A stretch of DNA of 64,000 nt from Klebsiella terrigena (GCF_006539725.1 NZ_BJNO01000024.1:1-64000), one strand, 5' to 3'. Counted from the stretch's first letter, positions 44,160 to 58,240 are shown. The notes: generated from the letters alone by a model not told the origin. A program made the numbers and translations.

Positions 44160-45119
44160 CTATAGCGGGTCCGTATAGAGTCGTTTCAGGGCTTCCCTGA
44201 GCCAGACGATTTTGGGGTTGTAGCTGTTGCGCTTATGCCACAGCAGGACGAACGGCACCCGGATTTTTTCCAGCAGCTGGGGCTCCAGAGGGAGGGGGCG
44301 CGACACCAGCGGCAGCTGGTGCTGTCGGTTATAGTGGTGGCAGTAGCGCGGCGCCGTCGCCAGCATGTGGTGATCCGGCTGGGCGGCCATAAACAGCGAT
44401 TGCTCAAAGCCCGGCAGGGTCAGGGCGACGGTGCGCTTGTGACCCAAATCCTGCAAAACGTCGTCCAGCGCCCAGGTATCGATTTGCTCCCAGCTGATAT
44501 TGATATGCGGATAGCGTAAAAATGTCTCCAGATTCCACTCTTCGCTGAGGGCCGGATGATCCGCGCGCAGCCACACCTGCGGCAGGTCGGTAAACAGCAC
44601 CTCGAAATCGATATACCACGGCAGCTGGCTCAGCTGCTCCCGTGAGCGCGGGTGCGTTTCCCGCCCGCAAAATCCAATATCAACCTCGCCGCGAATAATG
44701 GCGTCCAGCGAGTCATAGTCCCAGCCGCGTAGGCGGATCAGCGCCTGGGGATAGCGCTGGTAGATCTGCCGGGCAAGGGTATCAAAGAGGATCATCATCA
44801 GCGGCATTTCCGCCGCCAGCTCGAACTTCAGGCCGCTGGGCGTGGCGTGATGCGGCTTATCGAGGATCTGGTTGCCCATCTGCATCCAGTCCGCCAGATC
44901 CTGCTCCATGCTGGTCATCAGCGGAGTTGGCGTCAGGCCGAGAGGCGTCTTAACGAATAGCGGATCGTCGAACCAGGCGCGGAGTTTGGCCAGCGACTTG
45001 CTCACCGCCGACGGCGAAACGTTCATCCGTTTCGCCGTGCGGGTGACGCTGAGCTCCTGAGTTAAGAGCTGCAGGCAGAGTAATAAATTAAGATCGAGAC
45101 TCGACAGGGGTTTCTTCAT
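44160..45119 (-). CDS. yidZ: LysR-family regulator YidZ
   Basis: A 319-residue LysR-type regulator, E. coli length. The helix-turn-helix is at about residues 8-65 ([49 protein letters not shown]), followed by a periplasmic-binding-like effector domain. The ATG at 45119 gives [11 protein letters not shown] as in E. coli. It lies inside the 3' end of mdtL (32-base overlap, same strand). In E. coli YidZ is implicated in anaerobic nitric oxide resistance. Confidence 0.94.
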   Translation of the reverse strand: MKKPLSSLDLNLLLCLQLLTQELSVTRTAKRMNVSPSAVSKSLAKLRAWFDDPLFVKTPLGLTPTPLMTSMEQDLADWMQMGNQILDKPHHATPSGLKFELAAEMPLMMILFDTLARQIYQRYPQALIRLRGWDYDSLDAIIRGEVDIGFCGRETHPRSREQLSQLPWYIDFEVLFTDLPQVWLRADHPALSEEWNLETFLRYPHINISWEQIDTWALDDVLQDLGHKRTVALTLPGFEQSLFMAAQPDHHMLATAPRYCHHYNRQHQLPLVSRPLPLEPQLLEKIRVPFVLLWHKRNSYNPKIVWLREALKRLYTDPL

Positions 45120-46272
45120 AATTTTGCGCGGCCCGTGCGGGGGCAGCGGCCACAATCAGCACAATGCTGACTATGCTACAGCCAATGAGGATCCCGATCA
45201 GCATATTCATTGCGCTTAAGCCTACGACGGCGGCCAGCCAAATCCACAGCGAAGAGCCGCAGACCTGAGCGATACCCAGCGCGGAGCTGGCGACGCCGGC
45301 GCGCAGGGTAAACGGCCCCAGCGCCTGGCTCATTGCCACGCCGAAGCCAACGGAGAAGCCCGCGCAAATCAGCGCCAGCCCCAGCATGGTCACCGTTTGG
45401 CTGGTGGCGAGGCTGAGCAGCACCCCGGCAATAAAGAACATCACCTGCGAGGTCAACATCAGGGTGCGCGGCTTAAACAGGGTGAGCGCAAAGGGCGTGG
45501 AGAACGAGACGGCCATGCTGATCAGCGCCATCAGCGCCATCGCCATCGAGTATTTTCCGCGGTCGAAGCCCATCTCCTCCATCATCAGCACCGGCGAAAC
45601 GTTCACATAGGTGAGGATGGCGGTGACGCTAAGGGTGGTGATGATCACCCGGCTGAGGAAAAAGCGGTTCAGCAGCGATTCGGAGCCGGCGGGTTGCCGA
45701 TCCGCCTCGTTTGGCAGCGCGGTTGGACGCGTTTCCCGCAGCACGAAGATCGACAGCAGGCCGACCATCACGCCCATGCCGGTCATGGTGTAAAACAGGC
45801 TTTGCCACGGATACTTAAGCATAATCAGATGGCCCAGCACCGGTGCCAGCACCGGGATAATGCAGGTAATGCCGTTGAGGAGCGACAGCACCTTGGCTCG
45901 CCGCCGGTCGTCGAGGGTATCGCGCAGCACCGCAAAAGCCACCACGTAGCAGCTGCCGGCGCCGATGCCCTGAATAAAGCGTCCGATCAGGAAAAGGGTG
46001 CTGGTATGCGCCAGCGAGCACAGCAGGGAGGCCAGAATAAAGATAAAGGCGCCAAATATAGCGACCGGCTTGCGTCCGGACCTGTCGGCAATGCGTCCGG
46101 CAAAGAGCATCGCGGTGGCCATACCCGCCAGGTAGACCGAGAAGGCAATATGCAGCTGCGCCTCGCTGGCCCCCAGATCCTGCGCAATTTTCGGCAGACC
46201 AACCAAATACATATCAATGCCGGATGGATAGAGCAAAACCAGCGCAAAACCACAGATCAGAAAGCGTGCCAT
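45088..46272 (-). CDS. mdtL: MFS multidrug efflux transporter MdtL
   Basis: A 394-residue, 12-helix drug:H+ antiporter of the DHA1 (Bcr/CflA) type; confers chloramphenicol tolerance when overproduced in E. coli. The loop 2-3 motif is [16 protein letters not shown] (about residues 59-74), and motif C in helix 5 is [14 protein letters not shown]. The C-terminus runs 32 bases into yidZ, so the two genes are probably cotranscribed. The tnaCAB genes found upstream in E. coli are absent. Confidence 0.95.
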   Translation of the reverse strand: MARFLICGFALVLLYPSGIDMYLVGLPKIAQDLGASEAQLHIAFSVYLAGMATAMLFAGRIADRSGRKPVAIFGAFIFILASLLCSLAHTSTLFLIGRFIQGIGAGSCYVVAFAVLRDTLDDRRRAKVLSLLNGITCIIPVLAPVLGHLIMLKYPWQSLFYTMTGMGVMVGLLSIFVLRETRPTALPNEADRQPAGSESLLNRFFLSRVIITTLSVTAILTYVNVSPVLMMEEMGFDRGKYSMAMALMALISMAVSFSTPFALTLFKPRTLMLTSQVMFFIAGVLLSLATSQTVTMLGLALICAGFSVGFGVAMSQALGPFTLRAGVASSALGIAQVCGSSLWIWLAAVVGLSAMNMLIGILIGCSIVSIVLIVAAAPARAAQNYEETPVESRS

Positions 46273-46383
46273 AGAACCCCTCGCGATAATAGTGCCGTAC
46301 AGAGTAATGGTGAATGCCTGCCAGTACGAGTTGCCATTTGGACAACAATGATTTCCTGGGAGGAAAAACGGGGGGCTTAAAAA

Positions 46384-46419
46384 GTAAAAACCCGCATCAA
46401 CAGCCGGTTAATGCGGGTT
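46384..46419 (-). terminator. mnmE terminator
   Basis: On the minus strand the stem AACCCGCAT/ATGCGGGTT (arms at 46389-46397 and 46111+300, i.e. 46411-46419) is followed by TTTACTTTTT. It lies 32 bases after the mnmE stop. Confidence 0.85.
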
Positions 46420-46450
46420 AGTGAACGTTTACGGACTACGCGAGTCGCGG

Positions 46451-47815
46451 TTACTTACCAATACAGAAGCTGGAGAAAATGCGCCCCAGCAGATCGTCAG
46501 AGGTAAATTCGCCGGTAATTTCGCTTAAGGCCTGCTGTGAGAGCCGCAGCTCTTCAGCCAGCAGCTCGCCGGCCCATGCGCCAAGCAGCTGGGCCTTACC
46601 CTGCTGCAGATGGTTAGCCGCTGCTTCCAGCGCCTGCAGGTGGCGACGGCGGGCGAGGAAGCCGCCCTCCATGTTAGTCTCGAAGCCCATGCTCTGCTTA
46701 AGATGATTGCGCAGCGCCTCAACGCCCTCACCGGTACGCGCCGACAGGCGAATAAGCGAGTGACCATTTACTTCACTCAGGCCCAGCGTTTCGCCGGTGA
46801 CGTCGGCTTTATTGCGCACCACGGTAATCGGCAGCTTTGCCGGCAGGCGTTCGATAAAGTCCGGCCAGATCTCCGCGGGGTCGACGGCGTCGGTAGTGGT
46901 GCCATCCACCATAAACAGCACCCGGTCGGCCTGGGCGATTTCCTGCCACGCGCGCTCGATACCGATGCGTTCAACCTCATCGTTGGCGTCGCGCAGACCG
47001 GCCGTATCGATGATGTGCAGCGGCATGCCGTCGATGTGGATATGCTCGCGGAGCACGTCGCGGGTGGTGCCGGCAATATCCGTCACAATAGCGGCTTCAC
47101 GCCCGGCCAGCGCGTTCAGCAGGCTCGATTTCCCGGCGTTAGGGCGCCCGGCAATCACCACCTTCATTCCTTCACGCAGCAGGCTGCCCTGACGGGCCTC
47201 GGCGCGAACCGCGTCGAGATCGGCCATCACGTCGTTAAGCTGGGCCTCTATTTTGCCGTCGGAGAGAAAATCAATTTCCTCATCCGGGAAGTCGATGGCC
47301 GCTTCGACGTAGATACGCAGGTGCGTCAGCGCTTCCACCAGGTGGTTAACGCGCGCGGAGAAGGCGCCCTGCAGCGAGTTCAGCGCCGAACGCGCCGCCT
47401 GCTCGGAGCTGGCGTCAATCAGGTCAGCAATCGCCTCGGCCTGAGCCAGGTCGAGCTTATCGTTGAGAAACGCGCGTTCGGAGAACTCTCCCGGGTTAGC
47501 AATGCGCAGGCCCGGAAGCGTCAGAATGCGTTTGAGCAGCAGATCGAGAATGACCGGGCCGCCGTGCCCCTGCAGCTCGAGGACGTCTTCGCCGGTAAAG
47601 GAGTTTGGCCCCGGGAACCACAGGGCGATGCCCTGATCCAGCGCCGTTCCGTTAACGTCCTTGAACGGCAGGTAGTCGGCATAGCGCGGCTTTGGCAGCT
47701 TGCCGAGGACCGCCTCTGCAACCTCGCGCGCCTTCAGGCCAGAGATGCGCAGAATGCCCACACCACCGCGTCCCGGTGGGGTTGCCTGGGCGACGATAGT
47801 GTCGTTATGGCTCAT
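46451..47815 (-). CDS. mnmE: tRNA modification GTPase MnmE (TrmE)
   Basis: Works with MnmG on wobble uridine 34 of tRNA; 454 residues, E. coli length. The N-terminal tetrahydrofolate-binding domain begins [23 protein letters not shown]. The G domain is inserted in a helical domain: G1 GRPNAGKSS (about residues 223-231), G2 TTRD, G3 DTAGL and G4 NKAD. The C-terminal FCIGK holds the essential cysteine. It belongs to the rpmH-rnpA-yidD-yidC-mnmE cluster. Confidence 0.98.
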   Translation of the reverse strand: MSHNDTIVAQATPPGRGGVGILRISGLKAREVAEAVLGKLPKPRYADYLPFKDVNGTALDQGIALWFPGPNSFTGEDVLELQGHGGPVILDLLLKRILTLPGLRIANPGEFSERAFLNDKLDLAQAEAIADLIDASSEQAARSALNSLQGAFSARVNHLVEALTHLRIYVEAAIDFPDEEIDFLSDGKIEAQLNDVMADLDAVRAEARQGSLLREGMKVVIAGRPNAGKSSLLNALAGREAAIVTDIAGTTRDVLREHIHIDGMPLHIIDTAGLRDANDEVERIGIERAWQEIAQADRVLFMVDGTTTDAVDPAEIWPDFIERLPAKLPITVVRNKADVTGETLGLSEVNGHSLIRLSARTGEGVEALRNHLKQSMGFETNMEGGFLARRRHLQALEAAANHLQQGKAQLLGAWAGELLAEELRLSQQALSEITGEFTSDDLLGRIFSSFCIGK

Positions 47816-47835
47816 GATGACTCTCTATGTAAATG

Positions 47836-47862
47836 TAAAAAAGGCGGTCTATTGACCGCCTT
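47836..47862 (-). terminator. terminator between yidC and mnmE
   Basis: The minus-strand stem AAGGCGGTC/GACCGCCTT (47841-47849/47854-47862) is followed by TTTTTT. It lies 21 bases before the mnmE start and should separate mnmE from the yidC transcript. Confidence 0.8.
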
Positions 47863-47891
47863 CTCTGGCATTAACTCTACCGTAGATACTC

Positions 47892-48003
47892 TCACTCATT
47901 CAAGTTACAGAAAGACGGCTGGCTAGCGAGGCCCCGAAAGCTGACTGATGTCAGCGACCGGGGCGAACTAACGAAGCCAACGCATCTGCGGCTTGAAGAG
48001 TGA
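47892..48003. repeat. ERIC-related palindromic repeat between yidC and mnmE
   Basis: The element is bounded by inverted ends TCATTCAAG/CTTGAAGAGTGA. The central palindrome GCCCCGAAAGCTGACTGA / TCAGCGACCGGGGC is related to the ERIC core. It sits in the 3' untranslated part of the yidC message, before the terminator. Confidence 0.6.
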
Positions 48004-48009
48004 AAATAA

Positions 48010-49659
48010 TCAGGATTTTTTCTTCTCGCGGCTATGCAGGCCACGTTTCTCCAGACCACGGTAAATCAGCTGCTGCTGGATAATGGTGACCAGGTTGCTG
48101 ACGATGTAGTAAACCACCAGACCAGACGGGAACCACAGGAAGAACACCGTGAAGATGACCGGCATAAAGGTCATGATCTTCTGCTGCATCGGGTCGGTCA
48201 CGGTCGTCGGCGACATCTTCTGAATGAAGAACATCGTTGCGCCCATGATGATCGGCAGGATGTAGTACGGGTCTTGTGCAGACAGGTCGTGGATCCACAG
48301 GATAAACGGCGCATGACGCAGTTCAACCGAGGCGCTCAGCATGTAGTACAGCGCAAGGAAGATTGGCATCTGGATAATCAGCGGGAAGCAGCCGCCCAGC
48401 GGGTTAACCTTCTCCGCTTTATACAGGGCCATCATTTCCTGGCTTTGACGCTGTTTATCATCGCCCAGACGCTCACGCATTGCCTGAATTTTCGGCTGCA
48501 GCATACGCATCTTCGCCATGGAGGTGTACTGCGCTTTGGTCAGCGGGTACATGATGCCACGAACGATAAAGGTAATAACGATGATCGAGAAGCCCCAGTT
48601 GCCGAGGAAGCTATGGATCCATTTCAGCAGCTTGAACAGCGGCTGAGAAATAAACCACAGCCAGCCGTAGTCAACGGTCAGATCCAGGTGCGGCGCAACG
48701 GCAGCCATTTTGTCCTGAATTGCCGGGCCGACCCACAGCACGCTTTCCAGCTTATCAACCTGACCTGGCTGTACCAGAACCGGCTGAGATTTGTAGCCAA
48801 TAGCGACGATACCGTTACCGAGGTTAGCGGTGTAGAAGCTGTTGGTGCCGCTATTCTGCGGAACCCATGCGGTAGTAAAGTACTGCTGCAGCATGGCAAC
48901 CCAACCGTCTTTGGTGCTGACGTTCAGGTTTTCGTTATCGACGATGGTATCGAATTTGTATTTTTCGTACTTCGTATCTGCGGTTGAATACGCGGCACCG
49001 CGGAAGGTGTGCATCGTAGACAGGCCACCGGTTTGCGTATCGCGTGCGGTTGGCAGGTTAGCAGACTGTTTCAACTGACCGAAGGTGGAGATCTCCAACG
49101 GTTTTTCGCCGACGTTCTGTACGTTGTAGCCTACGTTCACCGCATACTCACCACGTTTCAGGGTGAACGTTTTGGTGAATACGTTGCCGGCTTTGTCGGT
49201 GTACGTCAGCGGAATGACGATTTCGTTCTGGCCATCGGCCAGCACAAACGCATCTTTATCGACGTTATACAGCGGACGAGAGCCATTCGCCGGGTTATCC
49301 GGGCCATCACGACCGGTTAAACCGCTCTGAGCCTGATAGATAAACTGCGGAGTGGTCTCCAGTAGCTGGAACGGTTCGGTAGACTTAAGTGCTTTCGGGT
49401 AAGCCGGAAGCAGCGCCTGCTCAACATCACCACCGCGGGTGTTGATGGTCAGATCAAGCACGTCTGTTTTAACCGTAATCAGTTTCCCCTGGCCACTGGC
49501 CGGTACGCCCTGGTCGGCGGCGCTACCCGCTGCTGTGGTCGTTGTCTGCGTGGTCTGCTGCTGCTGGGCTTGCGGATTGTTATCCTGCTCCCAGGCTTGC
49601 CAGATCATGAAAGACACGAACAACAAAGCGATGATAAGAAGATTGCGTTGCGAATCCAT
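48010..49659 (-). CDS. yidC: membrane protein insertase YidC
   Basis: Inserts and folds inner-membrane proteins alone or with SecYEG; 549 residues. It has an N-terminal anchor ([18 protein letters not shown]), a large periplasmic beta-supersandwich domain (about residues 60-340), then five conserved helices with the Oxa1 signature. The hydrophilic-groove arginine is in [21 protein letters not shown] (about residue 366). The C-terminal tail [15 protein letters not shown] is basic. It follows yidD by 2 bases. Confidence 0.98.
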   Translation of the reverse strand: MDSQRNLLIIALLFVSFMIWQAWEQDNNPQAQQQQTTQTTTTAAGSAADQGVPASGQGKLITVKTDVLDLTINTRGGDVEQALLPAYPKALKSTEPFQLLETTPQFIYQAQSGLTGRDGPDNPANGSRPLYNVDKDAFVLADGQNEIVIPLTYTDKAGNVFTKTFTLKRGEYAVNVGYNVQNVGEKPLEISTFGQLKQSANLPTARDTQTGGLSTMHTFRGAAYSTADTKYEKYKFDTIVDNENLNVSTKDGWVAMLQQYFTTAWVPQNSGTNSFYTANLGNGIVAIGYKSQPVLVQPGQVDKLESVLWVGPAIQDKMAAVAPHLDLTVDYGWLWFISQPLFKLLKWIHSFLGNWGFSIIVITFIVRGIMYPLTKAQYTSMAKMRMLQPKIQAMRERLGDDKQRQSQEMMALYKAEKVNPLGGCFPLIIQMPIFLALYYMLSASVELRHAPFILWIHDLSAQDPYYILPIIMGATMFFIQKMSPTTVTDPMQQKIMTFMPVIFTVFFLWFPSGLVVYYIVSNLVTIIQQQLIYRGLEKRGLHSREKKKS

Positions 49660-49661
49660 CG

Positions 49662-49919
49662 TTAGTGTTCTCTGGTATCAAATGGTCCAGGCGGGACGGG
49701 ATCGTCACCACCAGGGTGTAAAGGGTGGCATTTTAATACGCGTTTCACTGTCAACCAACTGCCTTTTACCACCCCAAACCTGCGCAATGCCTCAATTCCG
49801 TAGCTTGAGCAGGTTGGAGTGAAACGACAATGCGGCCCGAGTAGCGGACTAATCAGGCGCTGATAGACCCGTATAAGGCCTATCAGGACCCGGGAGCCAG
49901 GCGACAATGGCGGCGCCAT
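49662..49919 (-). CDS. yidD: membrane protein insertion efficiency factor YidD
   Basis: An 85-residue membrane-associated protein that aids YidC-dependent insertion. The conserved core is [27 protein letters not shown], with its paired cysteines, then [10 protein letters not shown]. It overlaps the 3' end of rnpA by 37 bases, the normal arrangement in this cluster. Confidence 0.96.
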   Translation of the reverse strand: MAPPLSPGSRVLIGLIRVYQRLISPLLGPHCRFTPTCSSYGIEALRRFGVVKGSWLTVKRVLKCHPLHPGGDDPVPPGPFDTREH

Positions 49920-50242
49920 AATTTTTCCAACGCTTCCGAGAGAGCACGGTTATCGAGTTCGGCAACCCCTTTCTTTGCCACCACCACGAAATCCATTGGC
50001 GGGAGTTCATGCTGACGTAAACGGAAGCTTTCACGCGTCAGACGTTTAATCCGATTGCGTTCATGCGCGCGTTTAACGTTTTTCTTGGCGACAGTAAGAC
50101 CGATGCGGGGATGCCCCAGCGAATTCAGGCGGCCGAGGATGGTGATTTGCGGCGTGCCAGCCCGTTGTGGCTGCTGGAAGACGAAAGTGAAATGACTGGG
50201 AGTTAACAAACGTAACTCCCTGGGAAATGCTAGCTTAACCAC
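49883..50242 (-). CDS. rnpA: ribonuclease P protein component RnpA
   Basis: Protein cofactor of RNase P, which trims the 5' leader of pre-tRNA; 119 residues. The RNA-binding signature is [22 protein letters not shown] (about residues 53-74). The start is GTG ([10 protein letters not shown]), as in E. coli. It is cotranscribed with rpmH, 15 bases downstream of it. Confidence 0.97.
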   Translation of the reverse strand: MVKLAFPRELRLLTPSHFTFVFQQPQRAGTPQITILGRLNSLGHPRIGLTVAKKNVKRAHERNRIKRLTRESFRLRQHELPPMDFVVVAKKGVAELDNRALSEALEKLWRRHCRLAPGS

Positions 50243-50257
50243 GCAGGGTTAGCTTTA

Positions 50258-50410
<153 letters not shown>

Positions 50411-50499
50411 CTAAACTTGAATTATTTCACTGACTTTTGCGTATACCCGAACGAACTTCGAACGACTAACGCCTCAGCGATGGTGATTAAAGAGGCCGG

Positions 50500-50528
50500 A
50501 TTGTAATAATTGTACACTCCGGAGTCAA
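50500..50528 (-). promoter_or_regulatory. rpmH promoter
   Basis: Read on the minus strand, TTGACT (50528-50523) and TACAAT (50505-50500) are spaced by exactly 17 bases, giving a strong sigma-70 promoter with a leader of about 95 bases to rpmH. Confidence 0.75.
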
Positions 50529-50639
50529 TTCTCTTTCCTTATTTCTCACACCTTGTCGCACAAAAAATGAGCTGAGACAGGCTGCGGAAAACGGGCATTA
50601 CGCACCGGGTGGAGGATTATACGGCCTGACGGGTAAAGC

Positions 50640-51019
50640 GCAAGGATCGCAGGGGATCTTTGTTAGATCGTTTAGGCCCAAAACCGGCATAGCTCATTAA
50701 TTTTTCCAATATGCGGGCGAAATCGTGTCCCACCCTTCCCAGGATCGATTACACTTACCCGGCTTCGATCCTTCCTGTGGATAAAACGGGAAGAATCTGT
50801 TGAGAAACACAAGATATCTTTTTCAGTTTAGGCTATGATCCCCGGTCCCGATCGCGATCCCCGGATCCGCATCGGACAAAAACCGCAGATAGCGGTTCGC
50901 ACGTCACCCCTTTTGTGCAGGGGCTTTTCGGCTTATGCAGGGTCTGGTCGACGTGTGCCAACAATCACGATTGTTTCTTTTTTTCTTTATATCGATTTTA
51001 TGTTCGAGTGGAGTCCGCC
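50640..51019 (+). promoter_or_regulatory. dnaA promoter region with DnaA box
   Basis: The 621-base rpmH-dnaA gap holds two promoters recognisable by comparison with E. coli. Upstream promoter -10 TACACT is at 50750-50755; downstream promoter -10 TATGAT is at 50834-50839. Between them is a perfect DnaA box TGTGGATAA (50776-50784), the autoregulation site. GATC sites are clustered (50647-50670, 50742, 50767, 50838-50868), so the region should be hemimethylated and SeqA-bound after replication. Confidence 0.85.
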
Positions 51020-52423
51020 GTGTCACTTTCGCTTTGGCAGCAGTGTCTTGCCCGATTGCAGGATGAGTTACCAGCCACAGAATTTAGTATGTGGATACGC
51101 CCGTTGCAGGCGGAACTGAGCGATAACACGCTGGCACTGTATGCGCCAAACCGTTTTGTGCTCGATTGGGTAAGGGATAAATACCTCAATAATATCAATG
51201 GACTCCTCAATGATTTTTGCGGTGCTGATGCCCCACAGCTGCGCTTTGAAGTCGGCACTAAACCGGCGGTACAGCCGCAGCGCGGCGCGGTAAATAACGT
51301 CGCGACAGCCGCACCGGCCGCGCAGGTTCAGATGGCGCGCGTGGCGCCGACGATCGTCCGCCCAGGCTGGGATAACGTCCCGGCGCCGGCGGAACCGACC
51401 TACCGCTCTAACGTCAACGTCAAGCATACCTTTGATAACTTTGTCGAAGGTAAGTCTAACCAGCTGGCCCGCGCGGCGGCGCGCCAGGTTGCGGATAACC
51501 CGGGCGGTGCCTACAACCCGTTATTCCTTTATGGCGGCACCGGTTTGGGTAAAACCCACCTTTTGCACGCGGTCGGTAACGGCATCGTTGCGCGCAAGCC
51601 GAACGCCAAAGTGGTCTATATGCACTCCGAGCGCTTTGTTCAGGACATGGTTAAAGCCTTGCAGAACAACGCGATCGAAGAATTTAAGCGCTACTACCGC
51701 TCCGTAGATGCCCTGCTGATCGATGATATTCAGTTCTTTGCTAATAAAGAGCGCTCGCAGGAAGAGTTTTTCCACACCTTCAACGCCCTGCTGGAAGGTA
51801 ATCAGCAGATCATTCTCACTTCGGATCGCTATCCGAAAGAGATCAACGGCGTTGAGGATCGTCTGAAATCACGCTTCGGCTGGGGGCTGACGGTGGCGAT
51901 CGAGCCGCCTGAGCTGGAAACCCGCGTGGCGATCCTGATGAAAAAAGCGGACGAAAACGACATTCGTCTGCCGGGTGAAGTCGCCTTCTTTATTGCCAAG
52001 CGTTTACGTTCCAACGTACGTGAGCTGGAAGGGGCGCTGAACCGCGTTATCGCTAACGCCAACTTTACCGGCCGGGCGATCACCATCGATTTCGTGCGCG
52101 AAGCGCTGCGCGATCTGCTGGCGCTGCAGGAAAAGCTGGTCACCATCGACAATATTCAGAAGACGGTGGCGGAGTACTATAAAATTAAGGTGGCGGATCT
52201 GCTCTCCAAGCGCCGCTCCCGCTCGGTGGCGCGTCCTCGTCAGATGGCGATGGCGCTGGCTAAAGAGCTGACGAACCACAGTTTGCCGGAAATTGGCGAC
52301 GCGTTCGGCGGCCGTGACCATACCACCGTGCTGCACGCCTGCCGTAAGATTGAGCAGCTGCGTGAAGAAAGCCACGATATCAAAGAAGATTTTTCCAATT
52401 TAATCAGAACATTATCCTCGTGA
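51020..52423 (+). CDS. dnaA: chromosomal replication initiator DnaA
   Basis: Binds the DnaA boxes of oriC and opens the origin. The GTG at 51020 gives [17 protein letters not shown] and 467 residues as in E. coli; the open frame to 50915 is leader. Domain I is residues 1-85, domain II a variable Ala/Pro-rich linker (about 86-130). Domain III AAA+ has Walker [10 protein letters not shown] (about residues 172-180) and Walker B LLIDDIQF. Domain IV has the helix-turn-helix with [19 protein letters not shown]. Confidence 0.98.
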   Translation: MSLSLWQQCLARLQDELPATEFSMWIRPLQAELSDNTLALYAPNRFVLDWVRDKYLNNINGLLNDFCGADAPQLRFEVGTKPAVQPQRGAVNNVATAAPAAQVQMARVAPTIVRPGWDNVPAPAEPTYRSNVNVKHTFDNFVEGKSNQLARAAARQVADNPGGAYNPLFLYGGTGLGKTHLLHAVGNGIVARKPNAKVVYMHSERFVQDMVKALQNNAIEEFKRYYRSVDALLIDDIQFFANKERSQEEFFHTFNALLEGNQQIILTSDRYPKEINGVEDRLKSRFGWGLTVAIEPPELETRVAILMKKADENDIRLPGEVAFFIAKRLRSNVRELEGALNRVIANANFTGRAITIDFVREALRDLLALQEKLVTIDNIQKTVAEYYKIKVADLLSKRRSRSVARPRQMAMALAKELTNHSLPEIGDAFGGRDHTTVLHACRKIEQLREESHDIKEDFSNLIRTLSS

Positions 52424-52427
52424 CGCT

Positions 52428-53528
52428 ATGAAATTTACCGTAGAACGTGAACATTTATTAAAACCTCTGCAACAGGTAAGCGGCCCGTTAGGTGGTCGTC
52501 CGACGCTGCCCATTCTCGGTAACCTGCTGCTTCAGGTCTCGGAAGGCGCGCTGTCGCTCACCGGTACGGACCTGGAAATGGAAATGGTGGCGCGCGTTGC
52601 GCTGATGCAACCGCATGAAACGGGCGCAACGACGGTTCCGGCACGTAAATTCTTTGATATCTGCCGTGGCCTCCCTGAAGGGGCGGAGATCGCCGTTCAG
52701 CTGGAAGGCGATCGGATGCTGGTGCGCTCCGGGCGCAGCCGCTTCTCGCTGTCGACGCTTCCTGCCGCTGATTTCCCTAATCTCGACGACTGGCAGAGCG
52801 AAGTTGAATTCACGCTGCCGCAGGCGACGATGAAGCGCCTGATTGAAGCCACCCAGTTTTCAATGGCGCACCAGGACGTCCGCTATTACTTAAACGGTAT
52901 GCTGTTTGAGACCGAAGGCGACGAGCTGCGCACCGTCGCAACCGACGGGCACCGCCTGGCGGTCTGCTCTATGCCGCTGGGTGAATCGCTGCCTAACCAT
53001 TCGGTGATCGTGCCGCGTAAAGGGGTGATTGAGCTGATGCGCATGCTCGACGGTGGCGATACGCCGCTGCGCGTGCAGATTGGCAGCAACAACATCCGCG
53101 CCCACGTCGGTGACTTCATCTTTACATCGAAGCTGGTTGACGGTCGTTTCCCTGACTACCGCCGCGTGCTGCCGAAGAATCCGGATAAGCATCTGGATGC
53201 CGGCTGCGATATCCTCAAGCAGGCGTTTGCCCGGGCGGCAATTCTCTCAAACGAGAAGTTCCGCGGCGTGCGCCTTTACGTGAGCGAAAATCAGCTGAAA
53301 ATCACCGCCAATAACCCGGAACAGGAAGAAGCGGAAGAGATCCTCGACGTTTCGTATTCCGGCAGCGAGATGGAAATTGGCTTTAACGTCAGCTACGTAC
53401 TGGACGTGCTGAATGCGCTGAAGTGCGAAAACGTGCGTATTTTACTGACCGATTCGGTGTCGAGCGTGCAGATTGAGGATGCGGCGTCGCAATCGGCAGC
53501 CTACGTTGTCATGCCTATGCGCTTGTAA
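52428..53528 (+). CDS. dnaN: DNA polymerase III beta sliding clamp DnaN
   Basis: The ring-shaped processivity clamp, 366 residues in three repeated domains. The N-terminus is MKFTVEREHLLKPLQQVSGPLGGRPTLPIL and the C-terminal VVMPMRL forms part of the protein-binding cleft. It starts 4 bases after dnaA, so it is coupled to it. Unusually for the family of operons, it is separated from recF by 139 bases. Confidence 0.98.
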   Translation: MKFTVEREHLLKPLQQVSGPLGGRPTLPILGNLLLQVSEGALSLTGTDLEMEMVARVALMQPHETGATTVPARKFFDICRGLPEGAEIAVQLEGDRMLVRSGRSRFSLSTLPAADFPNLDDWQSEVEFTLPQATMKRLIEATQFSMAHQDVRYYLNGMLFETEGDELRTVATDGHRLAVCSMPLGESLPNHSVIVPRKGVIELMRMLDGGDTPLRVQIGSNNIRAHVGDFIFTSKLVDGRFPDYRRVLPKNPDKHLDAGCDILKQAFARAAILSNEKFRGVRLYVSENQLKITANNPEQEEAEEILDVSYSGSEMEIGFNVSYVLDVLNALKCENVRILLTDSVSSVQIEDAASQSAAYVVMPMRL

Positions 53529-53530
53529 AG

Positions 53531-53660
53531 AATATCGGGCTATCTTACTTGCCATTTTCAACCTGGGCTGTGCTCGCCCCTGTCACGTACTTCGTGTACG
53601 CTCCAGGGTCTGTGCGCAGTCCGCGTTGAAACTGGCTGCGACGATAACGCCCTGGCTATG
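53531..53660. repeat. ERIC-like palindromic element between dnaN and recF
   Basis: The core TCGCCCCTGTCACGTAC / GTACGCTCCAGGG (53575-53609) matches the ERIC central palindrome. Outer arms are inverted as well (TTTTCAACCTGGGCTG against CGCGTTGAAACTG). It fills nearly all the 139-base gap, which in E. coli is absent. The exact ends are uncertain. Confidence 0.7.
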
Positions 53661-53667
53661 AGTTGAT

Positions 53668-57184
<3,517 letters not shown>

Positions 57185-57194
57185 GCCGCAAATT

Positions 57195-57222
57195 CCCCGG
57201 TATAGCGCTTCGCTGACCGGGG
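57195..57222. repeat. REP-like hairpin after gyrB
   Basis: CCCCGG (57195-57200) pairs with CCGGGG (57217-57222) around a GCGCTTCGC-containing loop, resembling the hairpin after phoU at 40365. It lies 11 bases after the gyrB stop. Confidence 0.5.
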
Positions 57223-57235
57223 TAAGCGTTTGATA

Positions 57236-57278
57236 AACCCGGAATGCACGCTCAACGGCGTCATCCGGGTTTTTTTTG
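57236..57278 (+). terminator. gyrB terminator
   Basis: Stem AACCCGGA/TCCGGGTT (57236-57243/57264-57271) is followed by TTTTTTT, ending the dnaA-dnaN-recF-gyrB unit. Confidence 0.85.
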
Positions 57279-57394
57279 GCCGGAAAAGGGGAATCCCCCT
57301 GGCCAACCCATCCCCGTTTTCCCTGGCTTCTGTTGCTGTTTTTTGAGCGGAATCGCGTTAGCATGAGTCAGGACTCATCTTACCTGGGGATCTC

Positions 57395-58207
57395 ATGGCT
57401 ATTAAACTGATTGCAATTGATATGGACGGCACGCTTCTGCTGCCAGACCATACCATCTCTCCTGCCGTTAAAACCGCGATTGCCGCGGCCCGCGCACGCG
57501 GCGTCAACGTGGTGCTGACCACCGGTCGGCCGTATGCCGGCGTGCACAGCTACCTGAAAGAACTGCACATGGAGCAGCCGGGAGACTACTGCATCACCTA
57601 CAACGGTGCGTTAGTGCAGAAGGCAAGCGACGGCAGCACCGTCGCGCAAACTGCGCTGAGCTATGATGACTACCGCTATCTGGAACAGCTTTCCCGCGAC
57701 GTCGGCTCCCACTTCCACGCGCTTGACCGCAATACGCTCTATACCGCTAACCGCGATGTGAGCTACTACACGGTGCATGAATCCTACGTCGCAACCATCC
57801 CGCTGGTCTTCTGTGAAGCAGAAAATATGGATCCCAACATCCAGCTGCTGAAGGTGATGATGATTGATGAGCCGGTGATTCTGGACCAGGCCATCGCCCG
57901 TATCCCGGCTGAAGTGAAAGAGAAGTATACCGTGCTGAAAAGCGCGCCATATTTCCTCGAGATCCTCGATAAGCGGGTCAATAAAGGCACCGGCGTGAAG
58001 TCGCTGGCCGATGCGCTGAATATCAAGCAGGAAGAGATCATGGCGATTGGCGATCAGGAAAACGACATCGCGATGATTGAGTTCGCCGGCGTCGGCGTGG
58101 CGATGGATAACGCGATACCGACCGTGAAAGAAGCGGCAAACTTTATTACCAAATCGAACCTTGAAGACGGCGTGGCCTGGGCCATTGAGAAGTACGTTTT
58201 ATCCTGA
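57395..58207 (+). CDS. yidA: sugar phosphatase YidA (HAD Cof family)
   Basis: A 270-residue cytoplasmic HAD phosphatase (type IIB cap, Cof subfamily) with broad activity on sugar phosphates in E. coli. Motif I is IAIDMDGTLLLPDH (about residues 6-19), motif II TTGRPYAG, motif III lysine in DKRVNKGTGVKSLAD, motif IV GDQENDIAMIE. The gene yidB, which separates gyrB and yidA in E. coli, is absent here. Confidence 0.96.
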   Translation: MAIKLIAIDMDGTLLLPDHTISPAVKTAIAAARARGVNVVLTTGRPYAGVHSYLKELHMEQPGDYCITYNGALVQKASDGSTVAQTALSYDDYRYLEQLSRDVGSHFHALDRNTLYTANRDVSYYTVHESYVATIPLVFCEAENMDPNIQLLKVMMIDEPVILDQAIARIPAEVKEKYTVLKSAPYFLEILDKRVNKGTGVKSLADALNIKQEEIMAIGDQENDIAMIEFAGVGVAMDNAIPTVKEAANFITKSNLEDGVAWAIEKYVLS

Positions 58208-58213
58208 TTTATC

Positions 58214-58240
58214 CTCAGGCCCGGCAAACCCGGGCCTGAG
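58214..58240 (+). terminator. hairpin downstream of yidA
   Basis: A perfect 11-bp GC-rich stem CTCAGGCCCGG/CCGGGCCTGAG. The U-rich run comes only 9 bases later (TATTTTCATTTTTT), so it is a weaker terminator candidate or a 3' stabiliser. Confidence 0.55.

Noticed and set aside
46610..47926. 438-codon forward ORF opposite mnmE
   Set aside because: Antisense shadow of mnmE, which is unambiguous by its GTPase motifs.
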